A DNA stretch of 64,000 bases from Qipengyuania vesicularis. Lineage in GTDB: Bacteria; Pseudomonadota; Alphaproteobacteria; Sphingomonadales; Sphingomonadaceae. The notes beneath the pieces are model-generated. The model saw nothing but the letters and a program-made list of their open reading frames with translations. It did not search any database and had not been told where the DNA came from. Numbering within the stretch: position 1 is the first letter of the stretch; each line of letters begins with the position of its first letter. Location of the stretch: positions 551,001 through 615,000 of the forward strand of contig NZ_JAIGNJ010000001.1 of assembly GCF_019711415.1 (NCBI RefSeq). Reading direction: 5' to 3'. The position numbers were made by a program, and so were the translations under genes. Below, in pieces: positions 8,997-19,542 of this stretch.

Positions 8997-9515
8997 CTAT
9001 TCCTCTTCCTCGTCGAATTCCTCGACAATCCCCGCCTCGGCCAGCACTTCCTCGCGGATGCGTTCGTAGACCGGATGCCCGGGCACGATGAGGCGCACGT
9101 CCTCGCGGTATCGGCTGCGATAGGCGAGCATGAAGCAGAGCAGCGAATTGGCGCGCGGGTTGGACATCCCCTCGGCAATCGCCCGCTCGGCGGCACAGTC
9201 CTCCAGCCGCCAGAGCCCGTATTCCGCCGCCTCGTCCCAGGCCTCCGCAAACCCCTCCGCCCCGGGGAGCTTCCGCAGCTTGTAGAGCGCCTCCATGCTC
9301 TTCCCGATGGAGCGCGCCGCCTGCACGACGATCCCGGTGGCCGCGAGCGTGGAGACGAACTGCCGCTGGAGGTCGGGCGTGATCGAATTGCGGCGGGGCT
9401 GTTTGTGGATGTAGGGCGCAAACGCGAGGAGGGGATCGTCGTCCTCGGGCTCGTCACCGATATAGGCAACGGCGGAGGTGGCCTGGCGGGCGATCTTGCG
9501 AGTGCTTTCGGTCAT
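8997..9515 (-). CDS. conserved-looking hypothetical protein with helix-turn-helix-like segment
   Basis: I do not recognise a named family. The 172-residue product is soluble and mixed alpha-helical. A central segment, QRQFVSTLAATGIVVQAARSIG followed by KSMEALYKLRK, looks like a helix-turn-helix of the kind seen in phage small terminases and transposase-like binders. It ends in a very acidic tail (EEFDEEEE). ATG 9515 is preferred over a TTG at 9545, as it has a GGTGG stretch six bases before it. Base composition matches the core chromosome, unlike the adjacent downstream insert. It might bind DNA, but no function is claimed. Confidence 0.72.
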   Translation of the reverse strand: MTESTRKIARQATSAVAYIGDEPEDDDPLLAFAPYIHKQPRRNSITPDLQRQFVSTLAATGIVVQAARSIGKSMEALYKLRKLPGAEGFAEAWDEAAEYGLWRLEDCAAERAIAEGMSNPRANSLLCFMLAYRSRYREDVRLIVPGHPVYERIREEVLAEAGIVEEFDEEEE

Positions 9516-9607
9516 GGCCCACCGCAGGTTGCAAATTTCCGGCAAGTAGGAAAAGAATTTCGCGATACAAAGAGACCGGGGTCGCCTCAGAAACGAGGGG
9601 ACAGAAA

Positions 9608-10357
9608 TTGAAACTTCCGAATAAAGAGCAGAGCGAAGTTCTGAAGAACTTAGTTGCGGCAGCGGCGCTCATCGTTGGTGGCGGATGGACCCTTTACCAA
9701 TGGAACACCATTTTTCCTAAGCAAGATGCCGACGTAAAGCAGGCTGCATCAACAGTTCGAACAGACGTTTCTGGGAGTTTCGAGTTGTCGACAGGGGGGA
9801 TGGGCCTACTTGAAGTTTCTGATGAGGGCGAGAGTGGTGGCTCGAACGGGGTCGGAAATCTCTACTTCTATTGCTCAGAAAATCCGAGATCGCCACTAAC
9901 AGCGAAGATCCCGTTCTTTGGGACGCTCAACCTGAAAAGTGCGAGCAAGATTCCAGTCATGGCTCGGATAGATACGATAGAAGTCTCAAAACTGGCTGTT
10001 ACTAAAGTCCAGTTCTCTGCCCAAAGCGTGACTGATCCATCGGCCTCCGCCTTGCCGTCAACGGTTGTAGCGACACTTGACGACGATGACGTGTTTCTTG
10101 GCGGCCTTCGGGAGAATCGTGTCGAAGCTGGTCAAGAAATCAAGGCGGCGATGGCCTTCGAGACTACGATCCCCATTGGCTGTAGTCCCTTTACGAACAT
10201 GCTGCTTGTACAAGCGAATATTTCACTGCGACCGATTGACCCGGTTAGCGGTGATATCGGCGATAGTGTGAACAAGGTGTTCGTGAGTAACTGCCAAATT
10301 GCGCACTATGGCGAGATCGAATGCAATGTCGACGGACCCGAGGCACTTGGTCAGTAG
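9608..10357 (+). CDS. hypothetical membrane-anchored protein, first gene of a two-gene insert
   Basis: Unrecognised protein of 249 residues. The N-terminus has a short basic cytoplasmic stretch, then one hydrophobic segment (about residues 12-30) ending in GGWTLYQWNT, so the rest is probably periplasmic. The ectodomain is beta-rich with four cysteines (YFYCSEN, IPIGCSP, SNCQI, EIECNV) that could form two disulfides. The start is a TTG with GAGGGG eight bases upstream; I see no better ATG. Codon and base use is visibly more AT-rich than flanking genes. Together with the KAP NTPase downstream it forms a probable horizontally acquired unit between a core hypothetical and rpsL. Confidence 0.75.
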   Translation: MKLPNKEQSEVLKNLVAAAALIVGGGWTLYQWNTIFPKQDADVKQAASTVRTDVSGSFELSTGGMGLLEVSDEGESGGSNGVGNLYFYCSENPRSPLTAKIPFFGTLNLKSASKIPVMARIDTIEVSKLAVTKVQFSAQSVTDPSASALPSTVVATLDDDDVFLGGLRENRVEAGQEIKAAMAFETTIPIGCSPFTNMLLVQANISLRPIDPVSGDIGDSVNKVFVSNCQIAHYGEIECNVDGPEALGQ

Positions 10358-10732
10358 AGGCTTTGGACGCTTTTTACTTGCAGACGGCAGCAGCTACTCA
10401 GTCAGAATGATCTAGGCCAGTTGCAGTTCGATAAGGTGGTCTCACCGAGCCGCTCGCAAGCCAAGGAGCGTAGACGCGTTTCGTCCGGCGTTTGAAGGCG
10501 AAACAAGAGGATCGAGACTAGAAAACAGCCCTTGGCTGGAGATTGCTGGTAGCCGGCCAACGCAGGTGACAGGGAAAGACGAGGGGGGCATTCGCCGAAG
10601 GACACGCACTCTCAACGGGATAACCAACTCCAAATATTGACGAATTTTCCGTGGAGAGGTGAGGGATTCCGGTTGCAAATCTGACTGAGCAGAAGAATTG
10701 ATCCTCGGCTTGCATCAGTTTTGAGGAATGAA
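10358..10732 (+). other. 375-base intergenic stretch between the two insert genes
   Basis: No convincing gene, RNA or strong promoter seen. It holds a small inverted repeat (GTTTCG at 10478 and CGAAAC at 10499) and a TTGACG at 10638 without a good -10 at the right distance. The ten bases GGTTGCAAAT at 10671-10680 also occur at 9527-9536, on the other side of the first insert gene. That could be a chance match or a trace of an insertion event. The two insert genes are therefore probably not simply co-translated, despite their shared orientation. Confidence 0.5.
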
Positions 10733-12142
10733 ATGAAAACGTGGGATGAAGACCTCTTTGACCGTCGCCCCCTTGCGAGGGATCTTATCTCCTATTGTGA
10801 TTCGGTTGCCAAGAATGGGATGCTAATTGACGGTGATCGCTCGATCGTAGTTGCGGTTGATGCGGATTATGGAATCGGAAAGACATACTTCCTGCGTGGG
10901 CTCCAGTTGGAATTGGGAGGTAAGCAACCGGTCGCATACATCGATGCTTGGAGTAGCGATCTCTTGGATGATCCGCTGACTGCAATTGCTTCGGTACTCA
11001 GGAAATCGGTGGAGCCTCTGATCGCGCAAGACGATGACGTGAAAAAGCGGTGGGTCGAGTTTGCTTCGAAGACCGGCAAAGTTATGGCCATCGGTGGCAA
11101 GGGGTTGCTCAAAAGGGGAGCTCAATTGGCTATCACCGGCGGTGCTGTAGAAGGCATCTCCGAGGTTTGGACTGGCGCCTCCGAGGATGAACTTGAAGAT
11201 GTCCGGGAAGAAATCGATAAAGCTGTCGAAGATGCAATCGACGATATGGATGAGGAGCTTAAAGCGCTGAAATCCAACAAGCTGGTCTCGACTAGGATTG
11301 CGGAGTTCGAAATTGGCGTTGCCGCGATCGAAGATATGAAGCGCTCATTGACAGCCCTAGTCTCTTCGTTAGGCAGCGAGAAAGAAGAAAGGGTCGTTTA
11401 CATAATTGTCGATGAGTTGGACCGCTGCCGTCCATCCTACGCGATCAAATTTCTGGAAGAAATAAAGCATCTATTTGGTGTACCGGGTGTCGTGTTCATT
11501 TTAGGAGTTAACTCTGATCAATTGGGGAAAGCGGTTTCGGGCATTTATGGTGATCAGTTTGATGGTGAGGCGTACCTCAAGCGCTTCATAGACCGAAAAG
11601 TTGTTCTCCCCTTTCCGTCGTTGAATGCCTTAGTTTCGAAGCTTTATGGCGATTTGACGGGCACCGAGCGCCTAAAATTCCCAAAGATGAATGACAGCAG
11701 CAAGAAGCAGATGGGTCCTACCGATTATTTGGCAAATCTCCTCGAGTTTCATGAAATTTCGCCCAGGGAGACCTTCAAATTTTTTGACCTTCTGCAAACG
11801 TCCATGATCCTAATTGGGGATCAGGATATCGAGGCGATCTTTCTGACCGAGGTAATATGCGATCATTTGACTGGCCTTCATGACAAAGTTGGAAGATCTT
11901 GGTCGTTTGGGTACGGAAACGATTTCGGCCAGTTCAATTGGATCGAAGCTGACCCCGCAGTTGCTACCATCAAGAGCATTTACGGACTTGGCGAACGCGA
12001 GGCTCTGAAGCAGGCCGGACAATCCGAAGATCCTATGTATGAATATCTGTCATGGTTTCTCGGTGGTCCGAGAGTGCGATCCTCTCCGACCTCTTACCGA
12101 AAGCTAATGAACGACGTTGCTGCGATAGCTGCACAAGGCTGA
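10733..12142 (+). CDS. KAP family P-loop NTPase
   Basis: Predicted 469-residue KAP-family ATPase. Walker A is ADYGIGKT at 44-51, Walker B is YIIVDELDRC with Asp227-Glu228, and the following RPSYAIKFLEEIKHLF is typical of the family. GVNSDQL and YLKRFIDRK complete the core. Most KAP proteins carry two or four membrane helices between the Walker motifs; here the corresponding region (108-148) is only amphipathic and is followed by an acidic coiled-coil-like stretch (150-183), so the protein may be cytosolic. The start is ATG 10733 with GAGG six bases before it. KAP NTPases occur in phage-exclusion and other accessory systems; the role here is inference. AT-rich codon use suggests transfer. Confidence 0.88.
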   Translation: MKTWDEDLFDRRPLARDLISYCDSVAKNGMLIDGDRSIVVAVDADYGIGKTYFLRGLQLELGGKQPVAYIDAWSSDLLDDPLTAIASVLRKSVEPLIAQDDDVKKRWVEFASKTGKVMAIGGKGLLKRGAQLAITGGAVEGISEVWTGASEDELEDVREEIDKAVEDAIDDMDEELKALKSNKLVSTRIAEFEIGVAAIEDMKRSLTALVSSLGSEKEERVVYIIVDELDRCRPSYAIKFLEEIKHLFGVPGVVFILGVNSDQLGKAVSGIYGDQFDGEAYLKRFIDRKVVLPFPSLNALVSKLYGDLTGTERLKFPKMNDSSKKQMGPTDYLANLLEFHEISPRETFKFFDLLQTSMILIGDQDIEAIFLTEVICDHLTGLHDKVGRSWSFGYGNDFGQFNWIEADPAVATIKSIYGLGEREALKQAGQSEDPMYEYLSWFLGGPRVRSSPTSYRKLMNDVAAIAAQG

Positions 12143-12155
12143 GCCCCCCTTTCCC

Positions 12156-12191
12156 TTGACCAATCCCCCCTCCCGCACTAAGTGCGCGCCC
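12156..12191 (+). promoter_or_regulatory. candidate promoter of the rpsL-rpsG-fusA-tuf operon
   Basis: TTGACC (12156-12161), a 17-base spacer, then TAAGTG (12179-12184) and the GC-rich discriminator CGCGCCC. The -10 is a poor match to the enteric consensus, but the same arrangement recurs ahead of rpsJ and rpsM, which raises confidence. A transcript from here would carry a leader of about 360 bases before rpsL. Confidence 0.5.
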
Positions 12192-12400
12192 ATCCGGCGT
12201 AGGATTCGTCCAACGGGCTGATTTGACGCTGGCCAGATAGAGCTGAACATTGCCGGTCATGACCCGGGGGCCTGTCGCAGATGCGACGAGGCTCTTTTCT
12301 ATTGCAGCGAACCTCATGGATCGCTCGGGGCAGCCGTCAAAGTAACCCGGTGGCCGTGTGGGCCGATGGGTGGAGCGTTTCAGGCTCGCTCGTACATGAT

Positions 12401-12473
12401 CCTCCGCGCAGGCGGAGGTCTCAGGCCGCTGGCGCTTCGCCCGATAGCCTGAGGTTCCCGCCTCCGCGGGAAA
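12401..12473 (+). repeat. REP-like double palindrome upstream of rpsL
   Basis: Two short hairpins, CCTCCGC-GCAG-GCGGAGG (12401-12418) and TCCCGC-CTCC-GCGGGA (12456-12471), lie inside a larger imperfect inverted repeat whose inner arms are CTCAGGC and GCCTGAG. This GC-rich layout resembles extragenic palindromes scattered in alphaproteobacterial genomes. I saw only this one copy in the window. It would fold in the rpsL mRNA leader. Confidence 0.55.
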
Positions 12474-12549
12474 TCACGAAAAGAGCGAACCCGATACACC
12501 ACCCGATCACCCGCTAGTCGCCGCCATCCAAACGGTGAAGAGAGAACTC

Positions 12550-12921
12550 ATGCCGACTATTAACCAGCTGGTCCGCAAGGGCCGCGTTCCGCAGAAGGCC
12601 AAGAGCAAGGTCCCTGCGATGGAGCAGAACCCGCAGAAGCGCGGTGTCTGCACGCGTGTTTACACGACGACCCCGAAGAAGCCGAACTCGGCACTTCGTA
12701 AGGTTGCCAAGGTTCGCCTGACGAACCAGCGCGAAGTCATCTCCTACATTCCGGGCGAAGGCCACAACCTGCAGGAGCACAGCGTTGTGCTTATCCGCGG
12801 CGGCCGTGTTCGCGACCTTCCCGGCGTTCGCTACCACGTCCTTCGCGGCGTGCTCGATACGCAGGGCGTCAAGGATCGCAAGCAGTCGCGCTCGAAGTAT
12901 GGCGCGAAGCGTCCGAAGTAA
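12550..12921 (+). CDS. rpsL: 30S ribosomal protein S12
   Basis: S12, 123 residues, part of the decoding centre of the small subunit. It opens [12 protein letters not shown] and contains the conserved [13 protein letters not shown] and [10 protein letters not shown] stretches. ATG 12550 is chosen by family alignment, with AGAGAAC upstream. Lys43 (the classic streptomycin position, K42 in E. coli numbering) is retained. The other classic position, Lys88 (K87 in E. coli), is arginine here (codon CGC, 12811-12813), a substitution known to give streptomycin resistance in other bacteria. First gene of the str operon. Confidence 0.98.
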   Translation: MPTINQLVRKGRVPQKAKSKVPAMEQNPQKRGVCTRVYTTTPKKPNSALRKVAKVRLTNQREVISYIPGEGHNLQEHSVVLIRGGRVRDLPGVRYHVLRGVLDTQGVKDRKQSRSKYGAKRPK

Positions 12922-12944
12922 TCTACGGGACTAGGAGATAATCA

Positions 12945-13415
12945 ATGTCACGTCGTCGTCGTCCCGAGAAGCGGGAAATCCTGCCTGATCCCAAGTTCAA
13001 TGATCAGGTCCTTTCGAAGTTCATGAACAACCTGATGTATGACGGCAAGAAGGCCGTTGCCGAAGGTATCGTCTACACCGCGCTCGACACTGTCGAAGCC
13101 AAGGCGAAGTCGAACCCGGTCGAGCTGTTCCACGCAGCGCTCGAAAACATCAAGCCGCAGGTCGAAGTGCGTAGCCGCCGTGTCGGTGGTGCGACGTACC
13201 AGGTTCCGGTTGAAGTGCGCCCCGAGCGTGCCCAGGCGCTGGCTATCCGCTGGCTGATCGGTGCGGCTCGCGGTCGTCCTGAAACGACCATGGCTGCACG
13301 CCTGTCGGGCGAGCTGATGGATGCTGCGAACAACCGCGGCAACGCCGTCAAGAAGCGCGAAGACACGCACCGCATGGCGGACGCGAACCGCGCCTTCAGC
13401 CACTACCGCTGGTAA
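12945..13415 (+). CDS. rpsG: 30S ribosomal protein S7
   Basis: S7, 156 residues, a primary 16S rRNA binder that nucleates the small-subunit head and forms part of the E-site exit. It begins [18 protein letters not shown] and includes the conserved [17 protein letters not shown] and [21 protein letters not shown] segments. TAGGAGAT stands eight bases before ATG 12945. In E. coli S7 represses this operon through the rpsL-rpsG gap; here that gap is only 23 bases, so if feedback exists it must use another site. Confidence 0.98.
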   Translation: MSRRRRPEKREILPDPKFNDQVLSKFMNNLMYDGKKAVAEGIVYTALDTVEAKAKSNPVELFHAALENIKPQVEVRSRRVGGATYQVPVEVRPERAQALAIRWLIGAARGRPETTMAARLSGELMDAANNRGNAVKKREDTHRMADANRAFSHYRW

Positions 13416-13451
13416 TTTTAACGGGGGGCTCGCCCCTCATGGAGACTTAAC

Positions 13452-15584
<2,133 letters not shown>

Positions 15585-15605
15585 GGCAGCTTCACCGTCT
15601 AGGGG

Positions 15606-15629
15606 CGGCGCCTGATTCCGCGGGCGCCG
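15606..15629 (+). terminator. hairpin in the fusA-tuf gap, possible attenuator
   Basis: CGGCGCC (15606-15612) pairs with GGCGCCG (15623-15629) around a ten-base loop and is followed by TTTCC. The T-run is too short for a confident terminator, so it could act as a partial attenuator, an mRNA end stabiliser, or mark the point where tuf gains independent expression. Confidence 0.4.
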
Positions 15630-15675
15630 TTTCCATCCCGCAGAAATTCACATTCAAGTTAGAGGTTATTGGAAA

Positions 15676-16851
15676 ATGGCGAAGGAAAAGTTCGAGCGTA
15701 ATAAGCCGCACGTCAACGTTGGCACCATCGGCCACGTCGACCACGGCAAGACCACGCTGACCGCAGCAATCACCAAGGTTCAGGGTTCGGCTGTCGATTT
15801 TGCAAACATCGACAAGGCTCCCGAAGAGCGTGAGCGCGGCATCACCATCTCGACCGCACACGTCGAGTATGAAACCGACGCACGTCACTATGCACACGTC
15901 GACTGCCCGGGTCACGCCGACTACGTGAAGAACATGATCACCGGTGCAGCCCAGATGGACGGCGCCATCCTGGTTGTGAACGCAGCTGACGGCCCGATGC
16001 CGCAGACCCGCGAGCACATCCTGCTTGCCCGTCAGGTCGGCGTTCCGGCCCTCGTGGTCTACATGAACAAGGTCGACCAGGTCGACGACGAGGAAATCCT
16101 CGAGCTCGTCGAACTGGAAGTTCGCGAACTGCTCAGCTCGTACGACTTCGACGGCGACAACATTCCGATCATCAAGGGCTCGGCTCTGGCCGCTCTTGAA
16201 GGTCGCGATCCGGAAATCGGCGAAAACTCCATCAAGGAACTGATGGAAGCCGTCGATACCTACATCCCGACCCCCGACCGTCCGGTCGACAAGGACTTCC
16301 TGATGCCGATCGAGGACGTGTTCTCGATCTCGGGTCGTGGTACGGTTGTCACCGGCCGTGTCGAGACCGGCGTCGTGAACGTTGGCGACGAAGTCGAAAT
16401 CGTCGGCATCAAGGACACCACCAAGACGACCGTTACCGGCGTTGAAATGTTCCGCAAGCTGCTCGATCGCGGCGAAGCTGGCGACAACATCGGTGCCCTG
16501 ATCCGCGGCGTCGGCCGTGACGAAGTCGAGCGTGGCCAGGTTCTGGCGAAGCCGGGTTCGGTTACGCCGCACACCGAGTTCAGCGCAGAAGTCTACGTCC
16601 TGTCGAAGGACGAAGGCGGCCGTCACACGCCGTTCTTCGCGAACTACCGTCCGCAGTTCTACTTCCGCACCACCGACGTCACCGGCGAAGTGATCCTTCC
16701 CGAAGGCACCGAGATGGTGATGCCGGGCGACAACGTGACGATCGACGTCAAGCTGATCGCTCCGATCGCCATGGACCAGGGTCTGCGCTTCGCAATCCGC
16801 GAAGGCGGCCGCACGGTCGGCTCGGGCGTTGTTGGCTCGATCAAGAAGTAA
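15676..16851 (+). CDS. tuf: translation elongation factor Tu
   Basis: EF-Tu, 391 residues, which delivers aminoacyl-tRNA to the ribosome. Motifs: [13 protein letters not shown] (P-loop), [18 protein letters not shown] (with the catalytic histidine) and NKVD. Domains 2 and 3 are complete, ending in GVVGSIKK. The upstream GAGGTTATTGG lies just before ATG 15676. Last gene of the str operon, followed by a strong terminator, so the S10 operon begins as a separate unit. Confidence 0.98.
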   Translation: MAKEKFERNKPHVNVGTIGHVDHGKTTLTAAITKVQGSAVDFANIDKAPEERERGITISTAHVEYETDARHYAHVDCPGHADYVKNMITGAAQMDGAILVVNAADGPMPQTREHILLARQVGVPALVVYMNKVDQVDDEEILELVELEVRELLSSYDFDGDNIPIIKGSALAALEGRDPEIGENSIKELMEAVDTYIPTPDRPVDKDFLMPIEDVFSISGRGTVVTGRVETGVVNVGDEVEIVGIKDTTKTTVTGVEMFRKLLDRGEAGDNIGALIRGVGRDEVERGQVLAKPGSVTPHTEFSAEVYVLSKDEGGRHTPFFANYRPQFYFRTTDVTGEVILPEGTEMVMPGDNVTIDVKLIAPIAMDQGLRFAIREGGRTVGSGVVGSIKK

Positions 16852-16870
16852 GCTCTCAGCTGAAACTTTC

Positions 16871-16907
16871 AGGGGCCCGTCCTCCCGTTAGTGGAGGGCG
16901 GGCCCTT
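16871..16907 (+). terminator. rho-independent-type terminator after tuf
   Basis: A 13-bp stem, GGGCCCGTCCTCC (16873-16885) with GGAGGGCGGGCCC (16893-16905), containing one G-T wobble, has a seven-base loop and is extended by AG/TT pairs. TTCGCTTT follows. The T-tract is imperfect, but stem strength and position right after tuf make this the likely end of the str operon. Confidence 0.75.
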
Positions 16908-16994
16908 CGCTTTAAGTGTGAGCGGAAAAACCGGCAGAAATGCACGGTTCGCCGCACCCGATGAATGCCGGTTCAGGCTGGCGGAAATCGGGGG

Positions 16995-17030
16995 TTGCCA
17001 GAAGGGGGTCTCCCCCGTATATGCGCGCCC
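16995..17030 (+). promoter_or_regulatory. candidate promoter of the S10 operon
   Basis: TTGCCA (16995-17000), a 17-base spacer and TATATG (17018-17023), followed by the discriminator CGCGCCC. The spacer itself contains GGGGGTCTCCCCC, a perfect short palindrome. This is the best sigma70-like match of the three ribosomal promoters I propose. It implies a leader of about 145 bases before rpsJ, which contains another hairpin (GCGGGCCA at 17128 with TGGTCCGC at 17141). Confidence 0.6.
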
Positions 17031-17174
17031 ACAGACGGGGATTCGTCCCCGGCACGAGAAATTCATGGAAGGTCGCCCGCTCCGGGAAACCGGGCTCACA
17101 AGTGGGGTCAGACCTTTCTTTTTGTTTGCGGGCCACCCGCTGGTCCGCTTGGCTCTTTCGCATCGGTGTAGGTA

Positions 17175-17486
17175 ATGGAAGCACAGAATATCCGCATTCG
17201 CCTCAAGGCGTTCGACCATCGCGTTCTCGACCAGGCAACTGGAGAGATTGCAGACACCGCGCGTCGCACGGGTGCCCTTATTCGTGGTCCCATTCCCATG
17301 CCGACGCGTATCGAGAAGTTCACCGTGAACCGCGGCCCGCACATCGACAAGAAGTCGCGCGAGCAGTTCGAGGTGCGCACCTACAAGCGGTTGCTCGACA
17401 TCGTGCAGCCCAACGCCCAGACCGTCGACGCCCTTATGAAGCTCGACCTCGCTGCTGGCGTGAACGTTGAAATCAAGCTCGCCTAA
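17175..17486 (+). CDS. rpsJ: 30S ribosomal protein S10
   Basis: S10, 103 residues, a head protein of the small subunit and NusG/NusB antitermination partner. It reads [19 protein letters not shown] and contains [19 protein letters not shown], the conserved loop. ATG 17175 is unambiguous. It starts the S10 cluster after the tuf terminator. Unusually, 247 bases of structured, non-coding sequence separate it from rplC. Confidence 0.98.
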   Translation: MEAQNIRIRLKAFDHRVLDQATGEIADTARRTGALIRGPIPMPTRIEKFTVNRGPHIDKKSREQFEVRTYKRLLDIVQPNAQTVDALMKLDLAAGVNVEIKLA

Positions 17487-17506
17487 GCGCCTTTGATTTC
17501 GGTCCT

Positions 17507-17727
17507 CCTGCCGGACTGTAAACGGCAGGGAAGTTTCAGGGGCACTCGATAGCCCCGCCGGATCGCAGGATCTGGCAAGACATCGGGATACCGCCGGGCA
17601 ATCGCCCGGGACTGCGTCCCCCGTCTGCTTCCTTCGGGAGGCAATCAGCCCGGACGGGGGCACGCATCGCACAATCGGGCTGGCATGCACCTTGGGGATG
17701 AGCTCCTTGGTGCCTCTGTTGAGGAGT
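17507..17727 (+). promoter_or_regulatory. structured rpsJ-rplC spacer, candidate ribosomal-protein leader RNA
   Basis: Four hairpins can be drawn by eye. CCTGCCG/CGGCAGG pairs 17507-17513 with 17523-17529. CCGGGC-AATC-GCCCGG spans 17594-17609. In a long element, CCCCCGTC (17618-17625) pairs with GACGGGGG (17653-17660) and encloses TGCTTCC-TTCG-GGAGGCA, a stem capped by a C(UUCG)G tetraloop. Finally CCTC (17713-17716) pairs with GAGG (17721-17724), the rplC Shine-Dalgarno itself. No reading frame of note covers it. I read it as a leader that could control rplC translation, perhaps through L3 or L4, but the ligand is a guess. Confidence 0.5.
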
Positions 17728-17733
17728 TTGACG

Positions 17734-18603
17734 ATGCGCACAGGCGTTATCGCAAAGAAAGTCGGGATGACCCGCCTCTTCCAGGAGGACGGACGGCACG
17801 TACCCGTGACCGTTCTTTCGCTGGAAGACTGCCAGGTCACCGCACATCGCACGGAAGACCGTGACGGCTATTATGGCGTCCAGGTCGGTTCGGGCGAAGC
17901 GAAGCAAAAGAATGTGAACAAGCCGCAGCGCGAAGCCTTTGCCAAGGCTGAAGTCGCGCTGAAGATGAAGGTCGGTGAATTCCGCGTGGACAGCGAAGAA
18001 GCCCTGCTTCCCGTTGGTGCCCGCATTTCGGCCGAACACTTCGTCGCAGGCCAGAAGGTCGACATTACCGGCCACACCCAGGGTAAGGGCTTTGCCGGCG
18101 CCATGAAGCGTTGGGGCTTCGGCGGTCTGCGCGCCACCCACGGTGTTTCGATCTCGCACCGCTCGCACGGTTCGACGGGTAACCGTCAGGACCCGGGTCG
18201 CGTGTTCAAGGGCAAGAAGATGGCTGGTCACATGGGTGACCGCCAGCGCACCCAGCAGAACCTCGAGATCGTGCGTACCGACGCCGATCGCGGCCTGCTC
18301 TTCGTCAAGGGTTCGGTCCCGGGCGCGAAGAACGGCTGGCTGATGGTTCGCGACGCTGTGAAGGTCGCCATGCCTGAGAACCTCCCGTTCCCGGGTGTGA
18401 TGCGCCGCAACGAAGACGAGTTCAAATCGGAAACTGCCGATGCGGGCCTCATCGAGAGCGCAGCAGAACACGAAGTCGGCACCGAGGTCTCCGCTGAGCA
18501 GCAGGAAAAGCTGATGCAGCAGCAGGAATCGGGTGCGGACGCCGAAACCACCACCGACGGTGCGGCCGATGCTGCGACCGAAGGTGAAAGCAAGGAGTCC
18601 TGA
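17734..18603 (+). CDS. rplC: 50S ribosomal protein L3, with long acidic C-terminal tail
   Basis: L3, 289 residues, an early-assembly protein reaching toward the peptidyl-transferase centre. The core reads [16 protein letters not shown] and [20 protein letters not shown], with the glutamine of [11 protein letters not shown] that is methylated in E. coli. ATG 17734 has GAGGAG eight bases upstream; earlier in-frame starts lack one. Most bacterial L3 proteins are about 205-225 residues. Here some 60 extra residues follow the core, rich in Glu, Ala, Asp and Gln. Such a tail would stick out from the subunit or be disordered. Confidence 0.97.
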   Translation: MRTGVIAKKVGMTRLFQEDGRHVPVTVLSLEDCQVTAHRTEDRDGYYGVQVGSGEAKQKNVNKPQREAFAKAEVALKMKVGEFRVDSEEALLPVGARISAEHFVAGQKVDITGHTQGKGFAGAMKRWGFGGLRATHGVSISHRSHGSTGNRQDPGRVFKGKKMAGHMGDRQRTQQNLEIVRTDADRGLLFVKGSVPGAKNGWLMVRDAVKVAMPENLPFPGVMRRNEDEFKSETADAGLIESAAEHEVGTEVSAEQQEKLMQQQESGADAETTTDGAADAATEGESKES

Positions 18604-18605
18604 TC

Positions 18606-19229
18606 GTGAAGGTCAAGGTCCAGAAAATCGACGGCAAGGCGTCGGGCGATATCGAGCTGAACGACGATGTGTTCGGCGTCGAGCCGCGCGCCGACATCCT
18701 GCACCGCGTTGTCACCTGGCAGCTCGAGAACCGTCGCGCCACCGCACGCCCCACGCGTGAGCGTTCGGACGTTGCCCGCACGGGCAAGAAGTTCGGTCGC
18801 CAGAAGGGTTCGGGCGGCGCACGTCACGGCGATCGTGGTGCTCCGATCTTCATCGGCGGTGGTAAGGCTCACGGTGCGCGCAAGCGTGACTTCGAGCAGT
18901 CGCTCAACAAGAAGATCCGTGCGCTCGGTCTCAAGATGGCTCTTTCGACCAAGGCAAAGGACGGCCTCGTTGTCGTCGACAGCCTTGAGCTCAAGGATGC
19001 CAAGACCAAAGCGCTCAAGGGTCACTTCGACAAGAATGGCTGGGCAGGCAAGGTCCTGATCATCGACGGCGAAAGCGTGAACGACGGCTTCAAGAAGGCC
19101 GCCGGCAACCTGCCGGGCGTGAACGTCCTCCCCGCGATGGGCGCCAATGTCTACGACATCCTGAAGCACGACACGCTGGTCCTCACCAAGGACGCGGTCG
19201 CGAAGCTGGAGGGCCGTTTCAATGGCTAA
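18606..19229 (+). CDS. rplD: 50S ribosomal protein L4
   Basis: L4, 207 residues, which lines the exit tunnel with its long loop ([23 protein letters not shown]). In E. coli it also represses the S10 operon. The start is GTG 18606, two bases after the rplC stop; the translation [14 protein letters not shown] matches other alphaproteobacterial L4 proteins. The stop overlaps rplW by eight bases. No odd residues noted. Confidence 0.97.
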   Translation: MKVKVQKIDGKASGDIELNDDVFGVEPRADILHRVVTWQLENRRATARPTRERSDVARTGKKFGRQKGSGGARHGDRGAPIFIGGGKAHGARKRDFEQSLNKKIRALGLKMALSTKAKDGLVVVDSLELKDAKTKALKGHFDKNGWAGKVLIIDGESVNDGFKKAAGNLPGVNVLPAMGANVYDILKHDTLVLTKDAVAKLEGRFNG

Positions 19230-19542
19230 GAAGCAGGCAATCGAAGCCCGTCACTACGACGTGATCCTCGCACCGCACATCACCGAAAAGTCGACCCTGG
19301 CTTCGGAGAACAACGCGGTCGTGTTCAAGGTCGCAGGCGACGCCACCAAGCCGCAGATCAAGGAAGCGGTTGAAGCGATCTACGCTGACCAGAAGGCCAA
19401 GGTCGTCTCGGTCAACACGATCAACGTGAAGGGCAAGACCAAGCGCTGGAAGGGTAAACCTTACAAGCGCAACGACGTGAAGAAGGCGATCGTCACTCTC
19501 GCTGAGGGTTCGATGATCGACATCACGGAAGGTGTGAGCTGA
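19222..19542 (+). CDS. rplW: 50S ribosomal protein L23
   Basis: L23, 106 residues, sits at the tunnel exit and docks trigger factor and SRP. Characteristic [15 protein letters not shown] and [19 protein letters not shown] stretches are present, as is the basic loop [21 protein letters not shown] 19222 lies inside the end of rplD and the stop shares one base with the rplB start, a coupled arrangement. Confidence 0.97.
   Translation: MAKKQAIEARHYDVILAPHITEKSTLASENNAVVFKVAGDATKPQIKEAVEAIYADQKAKVVSVNTINVKGKTKRWKGKPYKRNDVKKAIVTLAEGSMIDITEGVS

Noticed and set aside
9527..10680. Ten-base direct repeat GGTTGCAAAT at 9527 and 10671 as possible insertion target duplication
   Set aside because: It brackets only the first of the two insert genes, there is no transposase or integrase, and one 10-mer match is weak evidence.
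17099..17127. GTGGGGTCAGACC followed by a T-rich stretch in the rpsJ leader, like a REP/RAYT-associated element
   Set aside because: Only one copy and no second palindrome arm or RAYT gene; kept as sequence context only.
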